Source: Marinobacterium sp. | GTDB taxonomy: Bacteria > Pseudomonadota > Gammaproteobacteria > Pseudomonadales > Balneatricaceae | DNA: 41,689 nt | NCBI GenBank assembly: GCA_025800125.1 | Contig: JAOXSF010000019.1 | Span: 1 to 41,689, forward strand | Direction: 5' to 3' | Shown: positions 33,554 through 41,689 of the stretch, piece after piece | How positions within the stretch are numbered: position 1 is the first letter of the stretch | Layout: every line of letters begins with the position of its first letter | Notes under the pieces: generated by a model | What the model was told of the DNA's origin: nothing | The model's input: only the letters and a program-made list of their open reading frames with translations | Databases searched by the model: none | Position numbers and translations under genes: made by a program

Positions 33554-34351
33554 TCACAGCCGCCGATACAGCCCCTCCTGCCGCATACGTAGTAATACAG
33601 ACTGCCAACCGGATAGTTGTGTTCCCGGTGAGGCAGTTGTGCGCCTGCCGGTTACCCAGATACCTTCGCTGTTGAAACTGAATATAGGGATAAGATCGGG
33701 GCGCTGGGACGCGGGGCGAATATCACTGATCAGATTGTCCAGAATCAGTGGCTCCGCATCGGATTCAGGGTAATACGCCAGCACCATGTGTGCTTGTTGT
33801 AAGGGGCTATCAGGCGGGCCACTCAGAGCTTTTACATAGATCAATCGAAGCTGGCGCTGTTTGATACCGATTTGCAGTAAAGATATGTACTTGGCAATGG
33901 CAAAATCCTCACAATCACCTGCTGCTTTCAATAGCGTTTCTCGGGGAGTCGCCCAGTAGTCGGTGCGTTGCCAGACGGTTATATCGTCTTCAAAACGTAC
34001 CTGTTGATTGAAAAAACGATTGATACGACGCAGCGTCTGACTGGTGGTCAGCTGGTGACTGTAACTGAGTAGCTGCTGCCAGCGTGCCAGCCTGAGCTGT
34101 GCGCCATCCTGTTCTGCCGCAGTGTCTGATGCAGTGATGCCTGACGCAGTGATGTCTGAATAGCTATCGGCCTGTATTCTGGCGTTCTCACCTGAAACTG
34201 CTATAGCGCTACAGGCCATGAGGTTACAGGTAATAAAGACGACAAGTATGGTGTATAGCCGTCTACTGCGCCTTAGTCTGGCCAGTGGCTGGCTTTGCCC
34301 TGTATACCAGGCAACAAATATACGCAGTGGTCGAAAAACAGGTAGTGCCAT
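33554..34351 (-). CDS. lapG: LapG-type periplasmic cysteine protease
   Basis: 265 residues. A hydrophobic N-terminal segment (~33-50, YTILVVFITCNLMACSAI) exports it; LMAC could even be a lipobox, which would tether it. The catalytic triad of the bacterial transglutaminase-like Cys protease family is clear: Cys147 in AAGDCEDFAIAKY, His188 in QAHMVLAYYP, Asp205 in LILDNLISD. The acidic residues around Cys147 match the calcium site of LapG. The predicted substrate is the TAAG motif of the adhesin encoded next door. A linker carries five-residue repeats ITASG/ITASD from a 15-bp duplication (34131-34160). Probably cotranscribed with lapD. Confidence 0.92.
   Translation of the reverse strand: MALPVFRPLRIFVAWYTGQSQPLARLRRSRRLYTILVVFITCNLMACSAIAVSGENARIQADSYSDITASGITASDTAAEQDGAQLRLARWQQLLSYSHQLTTSQTLRRINRFFNQQVRFEDDITVWQRTDYWATPRETLLKAAGDCEDFAIAKYISLLQIGIKQRQLRLIYVKALSGPPDSPLQQAHMVLAYYPESDAEPLILDNLISDIRPASQRPDLIPIFSFNSEGIWVTGRRTTASPGTQLSGWQSVLLRMRQEGLYRRL
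34131..34160 (-). repeat. 15-bp in-frame duplication in lapG
   Basis: GCAGTGATGCCTGAC and GCAGTGATGTCTGAA (plus strand) stand in tandem at 34131 and 34146 and encode ITAS repeats in the linker after the export signal. Confidence 0.85.
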
Positions 34352-34519
34352 GGCTGCTATCTGATTGATGCTCGGTTGGGAGTATTTTTGTGAACGCTCG
34401 TTATCAGTCTAGCGATAGTTAACAGGAGTGCAGGAATAAAAGTATGCCGGGCCGCAATAACTACAGGGTATGGATAGAGCCTGGATAGGGCCAGTGTAAA
34501 GGTGTGATTGAATGACAAC

Positions 34520-34547
34520 TTGATTCAGTGGTCTATCTTTTCATAAT
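34520..34547 (+). promoter_or_regulatory. Promoter candidate for the tolC-ompA fusion gene
   Basis: TTGATT at 34520-34525 and CATAAT at 34542-34547 are 16 bp apart, about 80 bp before the ATG, in the divergent region shared with lapG. Confidence 0.45.
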
Positions 34548-34625
34548 CGCGGTACGTACTGTCGAGCACTTTTCGGTAGCCATTACAACGTACTGCTATA
34601 TACCCGGCCGTAGCAGGAGCGTCCT

Positions 34626-36473
34626 ATGACCACACGAACAGGTTGTAATCGGCTGGCAGGGTTATACCTGCTGGGCATCTGTAGCACAGTGATGTTAATA
34701 CCACCATCCGGGGTGCAGGCGGCCCCGGTTACACAACTTGAACAGGCTGTCAGGCTGGCGATTACGGGTAACCCGGATGTGCGAGCGGCCTGGCATCGTT
34801 ATGAAGCAGCTGATGATAATATGCAGGCCGCGCACAGCGGTTTTTATCCGCAGATCGACCTTGAAGGGCGCGCCGGGCATGAGCGACAAGACCCAAACAA
34901 CCAGCCTGACTTTTCCTATGATCCCTGGCACTTGCAACTGTCGTTGACGCAGATGCTGTTTGACGGCAGAGAAACACGTTCGCAGGTTGAACACTCCAGT
35001 GCTGAGCGTCAGCAGTTTTACTATCGTTTTCGAGCCCGGGCCGAAGATGCTGCACTGGAAGCAACCCGTGCTTATCTGGATGTGCGTCGTTATCAGCAAC
35101 TGGTTGAACTGGCGAAAGATAACTATCTGCAACACCGGAGCCTTTATCAGGACATCGAAAAAAGGGCGCGGGCAGGTGTCAGCCGGATGGTCGATGTTGA
35201 ACAAGCCAGTGCCCGGTTAGCGCTGGCGGAAACCAATCTGCTGACTGAGGCGACCAACCTGCACGATGTCTCCGCACGGTTTCAGCGCATAACCGGTGAG
35301 CTACCGGCACAACCACTGTCTGAACCTGGTTTTAATGCGGCGGCTATTCCATCTATGCCGCGCCCGGCGTTACAGCAAGCCTGGCAGTATAGTCCGGTTG
35401 TTAATGCGGCAGCAGCGGGTACGCTAGCTGCGCAGGCGCAACGAGCCGTGCGTGATGCGCCAATGAAGCCCCGGCTTGATCTACGGCTGCGCCACGAGCT
35501 GGAAGATGACACCGATGGTGTGCCGTTACGTAAAGATACCTCTGCGCTGGAGCTGGTGATGCGTTACAACCTGTACCGGGGTGGTGCAGACCAAGCCCGC
35601 ATTCGTGAGGCTGATCATCAGATTACGCAGGCTATTGAAGAACAAAGGGCTGCCTGTCGTGATGTACGTCAGACGTTGGTGATCGCCCATAACGATATTG
35701 CCAGCCTGACTGAACAACTGGGATATCTGAACCGTAATCAGCTAGCGGTGGGTAAGGCGCGTACCCAGTATCGTAAGCAGTTTGATATTGGCCGCCGCAC
35801 ATTGCTTGATTTGCTGGATACGGAAAATGAATACTTTGATGTGCGCCGTGCCTGGGTGAACAATCAGCATGATCTGATGCTGGCGCAGGCGCGAACACTG
35901 GCCGCGATGGGGCGGTTAGTGGCGAGTTGGCAGGCGAGTTATCGTGGCCTGGAGACCGGGACGGCAGCTCCTGTTATGTCTGCTATTTCCGGCCGTTGTC
36001 CCCAGGATGATGTGCCGCTTATGCCGGTGTTTGATAAACAGGCATTACTGGCTGCGGTACTGGACGAGCCTGAATTCCATGAAATCGGTCATAATAAACT
36101 GGCATTTCGTATGAATGCCCATTTTAACTACGATTCAGCCCGGCTTGAGCCCCGTTATCAGACTGATATTGCTCGTGCAGCGCAGTTTCTACAACGTCAT
36201 CCTGATGTCAGGGCCAGCATTGAAGGCCATACCGATAATCGAGGTAGTGAAGGGTATAACCTGCAATTGTCACAACGGCGTGCCGAGGCTGTGTATCAGC
36301 ATCTGATACAGCAGCACGGTATTGATCCGCAACGGCTGACGGTTAAAGGCTATGGCGAGCGCCGCCCTTTAACAACCAATAGCACTGATGCAGGCCGTCA
36401 GAAAAACCGTCGGGTTGAACTGGTAATAGAGAAAATACCGTCTGCAGAGCGTCAGGCGATTAATCTATCATAG
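34626..36473 (+). CDS. TolC-family outer-membrane duct fused to an OmpA peptidoglycan-binding domain
   Basis: 615 residues; AGGAGCG lies just upstream. The signal peptide is 1-32 (cleavage at VQA/AP). TolC/LapE-type efflux protein from ~35 to ~440: LEQAVRLAITGNPDVRAAWH, SGFYPQIDLEGRAGHE, and RRTLLDLLDTENEYFDVRRAW in the second repeat, all typical of type I secretion ducts near adhesin genes (AggA/LapE). A linker (440-495) precedes an OmpA-like domain from about 500: FNYDSARLEP, ASIEGHTDNRGSEGYNLQLS, QRRAEAVYQHLI, and GRQKNRRVELVIE with the peptidoglycan-binding Arg. The fusion would pin the duct to the cell wall. It completes the secretion set with LapB and LapC and lies next to lapG, on the opposite strand. 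Confidence 0.88.
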   Translation: MTTRTGCNRLAGLYLLGICSTVMLIPPSGVQAAPVTQLEQAVRLAITGNPDVRAAWHRYEAADDNMQAAHSGFYPQIDLEGRAGHERQDPNNQPDFSYDPWHLQLSLTQMLFDGRETRSQVEHSSAERQQFYYRFRARAEDAALEATRAYLDVRRYQQLVELAKDNYLQHRSLYQDIEKRARAGVSRMVDVEQASARLALAETNLLTEATNLHDVSARFQRITGELPAQPLSEPGFNAAAIPSMPRPALQQAWQYSPVVNAAAAGTLAAQAQRAVRDAPMKPRLDLRLRHELEDDTDGVPLRKDTSALELVMRYNLYRGGADQARIREADHQITQAIEEQRAACRDVRQTLVIAHNDIASLTEQLGYLNRNQLAVGKARTQYRKQFDIGRRTLLDLLDTENEYFDVRRAWVNNQHDLMLAQARTLAAMGRLVASWQASYRGLETGTAAPVMSAISGRCPQDDVPLMPVFDKQALLAAVLDEPEFHEIGHNKLAFRMNAHFNYDSARLEPRYQTDIARAAQFLQRHPDVRASIEGHTDNRGSEGYNLQLSQRRAEAVYQHLIQQHGIDPQRLTVKGYGERRPLTTNSTDAGRQKNRRVELVIEKIPSAERQAINLS

Positions 36474-36535
36474 TGACTGGTGGTACTGGCTGCTGATGAA
36501 TCCAGTAGCTGGTTATGCTGGCTCAAGGTTGTAGC

Positions 36536-36598
36536 GGTCGTAACAGCGAGTAAACATCAAGTGTATTAATGACGCAATGTTTACTGGTTGATACGACC
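36536..36598. repeat. 22-nt imperfect inverted repeat upstream of nhaD
   Basis: Left arm 36536-36557 (GGTCGTA...AGTAAACAT) and right arm 36577-36598 (ATGTTTACT...TACGACC) pair except for about five central positions, with a 19-nt loop, followed by TTTATTTTACG. It may terminate the tolC-ompA transcript or act as an operator for nhaD. The rest of this 291-nt gap shows no gene. Confidence 0.6.
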
Positions 36599-36764
36599 TT
36601 TATTTTACGAGTGCGACAAATCAGCTTTGTACTGATAAGAACAGCTTGCCTGTCTGCACCTGATCACACATTATTGCGACCCTGGAAGGGAGGTAATCAG
36701 TTAATCTCTTCTTTAACCATATAACAACAATAATAACCATGTTCCCGAAAGGGTTATCGCTACT

Positions 36765-38012
36765 ATGCATACTTTGCTATTGATGCTGATCGCGTTAGCG
36801 TTTGTGCTGATTGTGATTGAAGACATCGTTCATATTAATAAAGCTAAATCATCGCTATTTCTGGGTGCGCTGGTCTGGCTGCTTGCCTTTATATTCCCCG
36901 ACGAGGGTGTTCCGCTGGCAGAGATTCAGCATAGCCTGAATGAAAATCTGCTGGAAATTGCCACGTTGTGGTTGTTCCTGATGGCAGCAATGACATTTGT
37001 CGCTTATCTGAATCAGCAAGGGCTGATTACTCAGCTGGTATATCGCATGTTACCAGGCCAGTTACGTCAGCGGCAGTTAATGGTGATGATGGCTTTGCTG
37101 GCGTTACTGTTCAGTTCGTTGGCAGATAACATTACTGCCTCGCTGATTATGCTGTCGCTGCTTGCTTCGCTGAATCTTTCTGAAAAAGAAACGCTACGTT
37201 TTGCTGCTTTGCTGGTTTTCGCGGTTAATTCTGGTGGTGTAGCGCTGATTACCGGTGATGTAACAACGTTGATGATCTTTCTGGCGGGTAAAGTCACTAT
37301 TACAGATCTGTTCTGGCTGGTACCTGCGGCTCTGGCAGGCATTGGTGTGCTGGTGGTGACGATGCTACCTTCGGCCGGTAATGACGTATTACAACTGCCA
37401 CGTTTCCGGCGTCCCATTGCGCCGGGTGACAAGGTGATGGCAGCGCTATTTGTTATGACGATCCTGTGTACATTAGTGTTCAGCGTACTTTTCCGGGTAC
37501 CACCCGTGCTGACCTTCCTGTTTGGGCTTGGTTTGATGTTTATGGTTTATCATTTCCTGCAGCAGCAACAGGCGGAACGTGACCATATCCTGGAGTTTGT
37601 TCGTGAAATCGAGTTTGATACTTTACTGTTCTTCCTTGGTGTGTTGCTTCTGGTCGGCATGCTGAAAGAGCTGCACGTGCTGGACCAACTGCCACTGCTG
37701 TATGACTTTATGCCTGTCTGGGCGGCTAACTATGCCGTTGGGTTGTTGTCTGCCATGGTTGATAATGTGCCGTTAACGGCTGCAATTCTGAAGTCGGGTG
37801 TAGAGATGACTACTGCTGACTGGTTGGGTCTGACGTATGCGACCGGTGTGGGTGGTTCGTTGCTGATTGTAGGGTCTGCGGCGGGTGTAATCGCTATGAG
37901 TAAAATTTCGCAGCTGACTTTCCTCAGCTATATGCGATTTTTCCATTATTTGCTGGTGGCTTACACCGCTGGCTTTGCCATGGTATGGCTGATTGGCCGG
38001 GTATTCTTTTGA
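36765..38012 (+). CDS. nhaD: NhaD-type sodium/proton antiporter
   Basis: 415 residues, hydrophobic throughout with about 11-12 predicted membrane helices, typical of the ion transporter superfamily NhaD group. IVIEDIVHINKAKSSLFLGALVWL at the N-terminus is the hallmark of NhaD; LFSSLADNITASLIMLSLL and SAMVDNVPLTAAILKSG carry the buried Asp-Asn pairs expected in the two inverted halves. It exchanges cytoplasmic Na+ for external H+, common in marine and haloalkaliphilic bacteria. Monocistronic, followed by a strong terminator. The ribosome site is weak. Confidence 0.93.
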   Translation: MHTLLLMLIALAFVLIVIEDIVHINKAKSSLFLGALVWLLAFIFPDEGVPLAEIQHSLNENLLEIATLWLFLMAAMTFVAYLNQQGLITQLVYRMLPGQLRQRQLMVMMALLALLFSSLADNITASLIMLSLLASLNLSEKETLRFAALLVFAVNSGGVALITGDVTTLMIFLAGKVTITDLFWLVPAALAGIGVLVVTMLPSAGNDVLQLPRFRRPIAPGDKVMAALFVMTILCTLVFSVLFRVPPVLTFLFGLGLMFMVYHFLQQQQAERDHILEFVREIEFDTLLFFLGVLLLVGMLKELHVLDQLPLLYDFMPVWAANYAVGLLSAMVDNVPLTAAILKSGVEMTTADWLGLTYATGVGGSLLIVGSAAGVIAMSKISQLTFLSYMRFFHYLLVAYTAGFAMVWLIGRVFF

Positions 38013-38038
38013 ACCTGGGTTAAGCATAAGCAGAGAAG

Positions 38039-38080
38039 GGCAGGGTGGTGAATTTCATTCACCACCCTGCCTTGTTTTCA
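38039..38080. terminator. Terminator after nhaD
   Basis: Perfect 14-bp stem GGCAGGGTGGTGAA / TTCACCACCCTGCC with a TTTCA loop, followed by TTGTTTT. It lies between the convergent nhaD and DM9-protein genes. Confidence 0.9.
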
Positions 38081-38155
38081 ATTTACCTGGTCAGGTTTTG
38101 TTAAGCGCTTCCAGTGCTTTGAACCTGGCCAGACAGGTTGCAATCGCGTTGCCGA

Positions 38156-40123
38156 TTACTTTTTACTAGCAACAATACACTGTTGGTACATTTTCTGAGC
38201 TTCTGCTACATCACCGGCAATCTCCTCGAATTTGCTGTCCAGTGCGCCAGCCTTACTGAACAGTTTGCTCAGATCAGCGTCCATCACGGAGAAGCGATTC
38301 TGCAGCAGATGTTCAAAACCGCTCAGCTCGTCCAGGTACGGAATTGTTGGCAGTGAAATGTTCAGGTTCAGGCGGTCCAGGATTGGGTCGAGGATTTTAT
38401 CCATGGCTTTTTCCAGTAAGCTCATAACCGGGCCAATAACACCGTTTACACCGTCCAGTATATCTTTCACGGAGAAGCGGAATGTCTTCATTTCCACATC
38501 TGGGTAAGGGATGCCATATTTGTATTTCACTGTCGGCATCGGATAACTTATAGATACTGACTCGCTTAATGCACTTTCAAGCAGTCCCAGACTGTCAACC
38601 AGTGGGCTGATTGCGCGCATCACACTCTGGATGCCGTTGTTGATTTCGATCAGCTTGCGCATCTCGTTTTTCAGGTCGCCAGCGCTTTTCTCTGCCTCAT
38701 TGCAGTAGCTCAGGATTTGCACCTGCACTGAGTCAATAGCCCGCACAGCACTGTCTGCTGTTTTACAGAAGCCATCAAATTCCTGCGCAGATTTTGTTTT
38801 AATAGTACCTTCCGGCAGGCTTTTAATGCAGCGTGTTGCGTTGCCAACCCCGTTACAGAGGTCTGTTTCTGCACGTAATGCTTTATGGAAGACGCCATCG
38901 AGTTTTGTTGTCATACGCTCGGCCTGGTGAACTTTGTCACGAACAGGTTTGACAACTTTTTCTACCCGCTTGGAAGCAGAGTACGCCTTGGAAACGGAAC
39001 GCTGTAGAGTATCAACCACACGTTTGGTACGCGAAGCGGCCGAGCTGATCTGCGGAATAATACGTGCCACGCCCAGCAGTCGAGAGGTTGTTTTCAGAGA
39101 AGAGTCCAGGCGGCCAAGGTTTTTGTTAATCTCCTTGGATATTTTCAGTTTATCGTAGGTGTACTCCAGGAAATCATCAATACGCTCAACTTTGGTGTCC
39201 AGCTCTTTTGTGTGTTCCTGCATTGTGCCCAGATCAACAAACAGTTTGTCGGCATGAGGCATTTCGGGAGAAACAGGTGGTTTGCCTGGCTGTTCTGGTT
39301 GTGCAATCGGTGCCGCTTTTTCTTCGTCCAGATCGCAGTTGAATTTTAACTCCCAGTACTTATTCATACCGGCGGGGCTGTAGTTTACCTGGGATGTTGG
39401 TTTACCAACGATTTCGAAGACATTTTTACCGTTGATGAACGGGGTAATGTCGACATCTTTTTTCCACAGGAACCATTCACTGCTGTCGCGGCCAGAGCTG
39501 GCATTACCCAGTGTTTCTGAGTCCATGTTAACGGTAATATATTCGCTGCTGGCGCTCATGTCGCCGCGAACATAAATATCAGCCTTACCGGATTTAAACT
39601 GATGGCCTGCTGTAGCAATCATGGTATTAGTTGAAATGTTGCTTTTACCACCCAGCAAAATCTGATGTTCACGTTCAGTATGGGTTGTTGTATCTGCAAC
39701 AAATACCTCGTAATCATGTACACAGACTTCACGTCCACCGTAGCCGATATTCAGGCCACCAAAGGCTTCGCGTACTTTACCGATGTGAACACCACCTTTG
39801 TAATGGGCACGGCCCAGGTAAAGTTTTTTGCCGTCCGCTTCATGACCAGCAGCCAGAGCGTTTGCTGGAACTTCACCCCCTGATGCTTTTACCCACTTAC
39901 CTTTAGCAACCAGTACCTGATAATTTTTGACGCAAACTTCACGGCCACCATAGCCAATATTGGCACCTTTAAATGCTGAACGTACTTTGCCTGGATGCAC
40001 GCCACCACGGTAGTTAGCAATTGCTGCATACAGTGTTTCGCCATTTGCTTCGTGGCCTGCTTTTACCGCGTACTTTGGTACATTTCCGTTAGATGCGATT
40101 TTGAAAATAGTTTTCTGACTCAT
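38156..40123 (-). CDS. DM9-repeat lectin-like protein with long helical C-terminal region
   Basis: 655 residues from ATG 40123 (AGGT 7 nt upstream; a GTG 9 nt earlier is possible). Residues ~10-145 hold two DM9 (DUF3421) repeats, each with AGHEANGE/AGHEADGK, YRGGVHPGKV/YKGGVHIGKV and NIGYGGREVCV. These motifs are best known from insect and mollusc mannose-binding or defence proteins. Residues ~150-270 look like a beta-sandwich (ADIYVRGDMSASSEYITVNM). The rest is mostly amphipathic helix and coiled coil, interrupted by a Pro/Tyr-rich beta segment (YPMPTVKYKYGIPYP). No Sec signal, no catalytic motif. A secreted, glycan-targeted effector or pore former is a guess; the DM9 call is firm. Confidence 0.78.
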   Translation of the reverse strand: MSQKTIFKIASNGNVPKYAVKAGHEANGETLYAAIANYRGGVHPGKVRSAFKGANIGYGGREVCVKNYQVLVAKGKWVKASGGEVPANALAAGHEADGKKLYLGRAHYKGGVHIGKVREAFGGLNIGYGGREVCVHDYEVFVADTTTHTEREHQILLGGKSNISTNTMIATAGHQFKSGKADIYVRGDMSASSEYITVNMDSETLGNASSGRDSSEWFLWKKDVDITPFINGKNVFEIVGKPTSQVNYSPAGMNKYWELKFNCDLDEEKAAPIAQPEQPGKPPVSPEMPHADKLFVDLGTMQEHTKELDTKVERIDDFLEYTYDKLKISKEINKNLGRLDSSLKTTSRLLGVARIIPQISSAASRTKRVVDTLQRSVSKAYSASKRVEKVVKPVRDKVHQAERMTTKLDGVFHKALRAETDLCNGVGNATRCIKSLPEGTIKTKSAQEFDGFCKTADSAVRAIDSVQVQILSYCNEAEKSAGDLKNEMRKLIEINNGIQSVMRAISPLVDSLGLLESALSESVSISYPMPTVKYKYGIPYPDVEMKTFRFSVKDILDGVNGVIGPVMSLLEKAMDKILDPILDRLNLNISLPTIPYLDELSGFEHLLQNRFSVMDADLSKLFSKAGALDSKFEEIAGDVAEAQKMYQQCIVASKK

Positions 40124-40132
40124 CAGATTCAC

Positions 40133-40526
40133 CTGGTTTTAATATAAAATTAGGTGCTGTACAAATCATTTTCAGATAGTACAGCTGACGTTGTCATGGA
40201 TACCTGTAACCTGCTGTTATGTAAGAGATTAATCAGGCTAAATCAGAAAATCTGATTTGAAAGCTATGTTCAATCAAAAAGTATTTCTATGTGTACATTT
40301 ATATAATCAGGATTATTCCATTACACATTCTGAATACTTATTAATATTTTATGGGCAGTAAGCCCATCTAGCTCCTCCTTGACTGTGGTGTATATTAATA
40401 AAGGCACTGGTTCAAGACTCGGAGGTTTCTGTGCTGAATAAAGGTAAACTAACTGACTGATACTTTATTTAATTCGATGGTTTATTTGATTGGATGCAGT
40501 ATTTAATTAGATGCAGTGTGCGGTGT
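40133..40526. other. Gene-free A/T-rich region with degenerate 17-19-bp repeats
   Basis: 394 bp upstream of the DM9 gene and downstream of the LysR gene. It holds three degenerate units of the type TTTATTTAATTCGATGG / TTTATTTGATTGGATGCAG / TATTTAATTAGATGCAG between about 40464 and 40518, and a short palindrome ATGGGC-AGTAA-GCCCAT at 40351-40367. No open frame worth calling; it probably includes the DM9 gene promoter. Confidence 0.6.
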
Positions 40527-41426
40527 TTATATATCAGCCAGTACCTGGGCACATTTTTCTCTGAGTAATTCCCGTAACAGCAATGTGGCGGGAGTAATCT
40601 GTTTGCGGCCGGGGCAGATCAGCCAGACATTCAGGGGCGGTGTTTCAAAGTCGGGAAACAGCTTTATTACACGCCCCTCACGCAACTCTGTACTGATATC
40701 GAGGCTGGATTTGTAGGCAATACCATGACCAGAAACGGCCCATCGGCGTACTATATCGGCATCATTACTTTCACGGTTACCACCGACCTGTACCTTGATG
40801 CGCTCCCCCCGTTGACTGAAAACCCAGCTGTTATAGGTACGATTTCCAATCCGGTAGAGCAGGCAGTTATGTTTTTGCAGTTGGTCGGGGTGTACGGGTG
40901 TGCCGTAACGCGCCAGATAATGGGGTGATGCGAAAGCGACCCTGTCGACAGTCGCAATGTGAAATGCGACCAGGTTTGAGTCTTCCGGTTCTCCGTAACG
41001 TAGTGCCAGATCTACGCGATCCAGATAAAAATCTGACAGGGTGTCGCTCAGGCTTAAATTCAGAGAGAGTTCCGGGTGTTGTTCAAGTGTTTCATCCAGC
41101 CAGGGCAATACGATATTACGCCCCAGGTCTGATGACACGGCAAAACGTATCTCCCCAGCCACTTTACCTTTCATTGCGCTGAGTGATGCGATGCCTTCAT
41201 CCAGTGTATCCAGCGCATTGCGGCAGTAAAGTAGAAAACCTTCTCCTTCTGCTGTCAGCCGTAACTGGCGGGTAGAGCGGACAAAAAGTGTTGTTTCCAG
41301 CTGTTTCTCAAGTCGCTTCAGCGCTGCACTGGCGCTTGCCGGGCTGATGCCAAGTTTTGTAGCAGCACGGGTGATATTGCCACTGTCTGCGGTACGGACA
41401 AACAGTGTCAGGTCGGATGTATTCAT
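40527..41426 (-). CDS. LysR-family transcriptional regulator
   Basis: 299 residues from ATG 41426, giving the standard LysR start MNTSDLTLFVRTADSGNITRAATKLGISPASASAALKRLEKQLETTLFVR (winged helix-turn-helix, 1-60). A TTG 21 nt upstream is the alternative. The effector-binding half contains the usual GEIRFAVSSDLGRNIVLPWLDETL and ends with a LLRELLREKC tail. The Ala-Ser-rich recognition helix groups it with CrgA/DsdC-like regulators. It diverges from a zinc alcohol dehydrogenase gene starting at 41597; regulators of this type commonly control such a neighbour, so the 170-bp spacer probably holds its operator. Confidence 0.9.
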   Translation of the reverse strand: MNTSDLTLFVRTADSGNITRAATKLGISPASASAALKRLEKQLETTLFVRSTRQLRLTAEGEGFLLYCRNALDTLDEGIASLSAMKGKVAGEIRFAVSSDLGRNIVLPWLDETLEQHPELSLNLSLSDTLSDFYLDRVDLALRYGEPEDSNLVAFHIATVDRVAFASPHYLARYGTPVHPDQLQKHNCLLYRIGNRTYNSWVFSQRGERIKVQVGGNRESNDADIVRRWAVSGHGIAYKSSLDISTELREGRVIKLFPDFETPPLNVWLICPGRKQITPATLLLRELLREKCAQVLADI

Positions 41427-41596
41427 AGAGCAGTGTTCATTAATCAATGGGTAAACCGTAAGATTATCAAAAATTTTTTGAAACTGATTGGGTGATTACC
41501 CTGTTTTTCGTCAAGTCTGACTTTATCACAATGAAACTGTCGAAAGAGGATACAGCTCTGTTGCTGTATAGAATTATCAGATTGTGGAGAACAACA

Positions 41597-41689
41597 GTGA
41601 AAGCAGTTGGTTACCTGAAATCTCTGGATATTGAACATCCTGACGCTTTGCAGAACGTTGAGATGCCAGTGCCTGAAGCGCGTGGACGT
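41597..41689 (+). CDS. Zinc-type alcohol dehydrogenase family protein, N-terminal fragment
   Basis: 31 codons from GTG 41597, running off the window end. The reading MKAVGYLKSLDIEHPDALQN followed by VEMPVPEARGR matches the N-terminus of the MDR zinc-binding alcohol dehydrogenase/quinone reductase family often found beside LysR genes. GGAG lies 7-8 nt upstream. Only the start is visible, so catalytic residues cannot be checked. Confidence 0.72.
   Translation, partial: MKAVGYLKSLDIEHPDALQNVEMPVPEARGR

Overview
The window looks like chromosomal DNA of a marine gammaproteobacterium. It has near-balanced base composition, a Lap-type biofilm adhesin system, an NhaD sodium/proton antiporter, a QmcA/NfeD pair and a LodA/LodB-type quinoprotein oxidase. 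The DM9-lectin gene hints at a lifestyle associated with invertebrates. The genus is inference; no rRNA or tRNA gene was found.

Layout. (1) 1-4774, minus strand: a single-CxxCH secreted protein, a LodA-like cysteine-tryptophylquinone oxidase and its LodB-like flavoprotein maturase. (2) 5002-5910: an A/T-rich nicotianamine-synthase-like gene with its own strong promoter and a terminator. (3) 5956-9900, minus: a 1314-residue protein that joins a Dyp-peroxidase-like region to a full glycyl radical enzyme. (4) 10187-18626, plus: a cobalamin riboswitch with an unusual 18-nt tandem repeat array inside it, controlling cobJ-cobM-cobW-cobN-cbiX. (5) 18.9-23.1 kb: a 77-residue protein, a GNAT acetyltransferase, qmcA-nfeD, a coiled-coil membrane protein and a PKHD-type 2-oxoglutarate dioxygenase. 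(6) 23.4-36.5 kb: a type I secretion and adhesion locus. It holds a DUF4214/beta-propeller protein, lapB- and lapC-like exporter genes, a very short LapA-like adhesin with a TAAG LapG site, lapD and lapG on the opposite strand, and a TolC protein fused to an OmpA peptidoglycan-binding domain. (7) 36.8-41.7 kb: nhaD, a DM9-lectin protein with a long helical tail, a LysR regulator and the start of a divergent zinc alcohol dehydrogenase.

How the genes work together. The Lap genes form a complete cyclic-di-GMP-controlled circuit: LapB/LapC/TolC-OmpA export and hold the adhesin, LapG cuts it, and LapD restrains LapG when c-di-GMP is high. The cob genes form a B12-repressed operon for corrin ring methylation and cobalt insertion.

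The features most worth a second look are the Dyp-glycyl radical fusion, the repeat-expanded B12 riboswitch, the mini-LapA with a TolC-OmpA exit duct, the DM9 protein, and a window-wide habit of short tandem duplications. Those duplications have a period of exactly 15 bp inside genes and mostly 16-18 bp between them.
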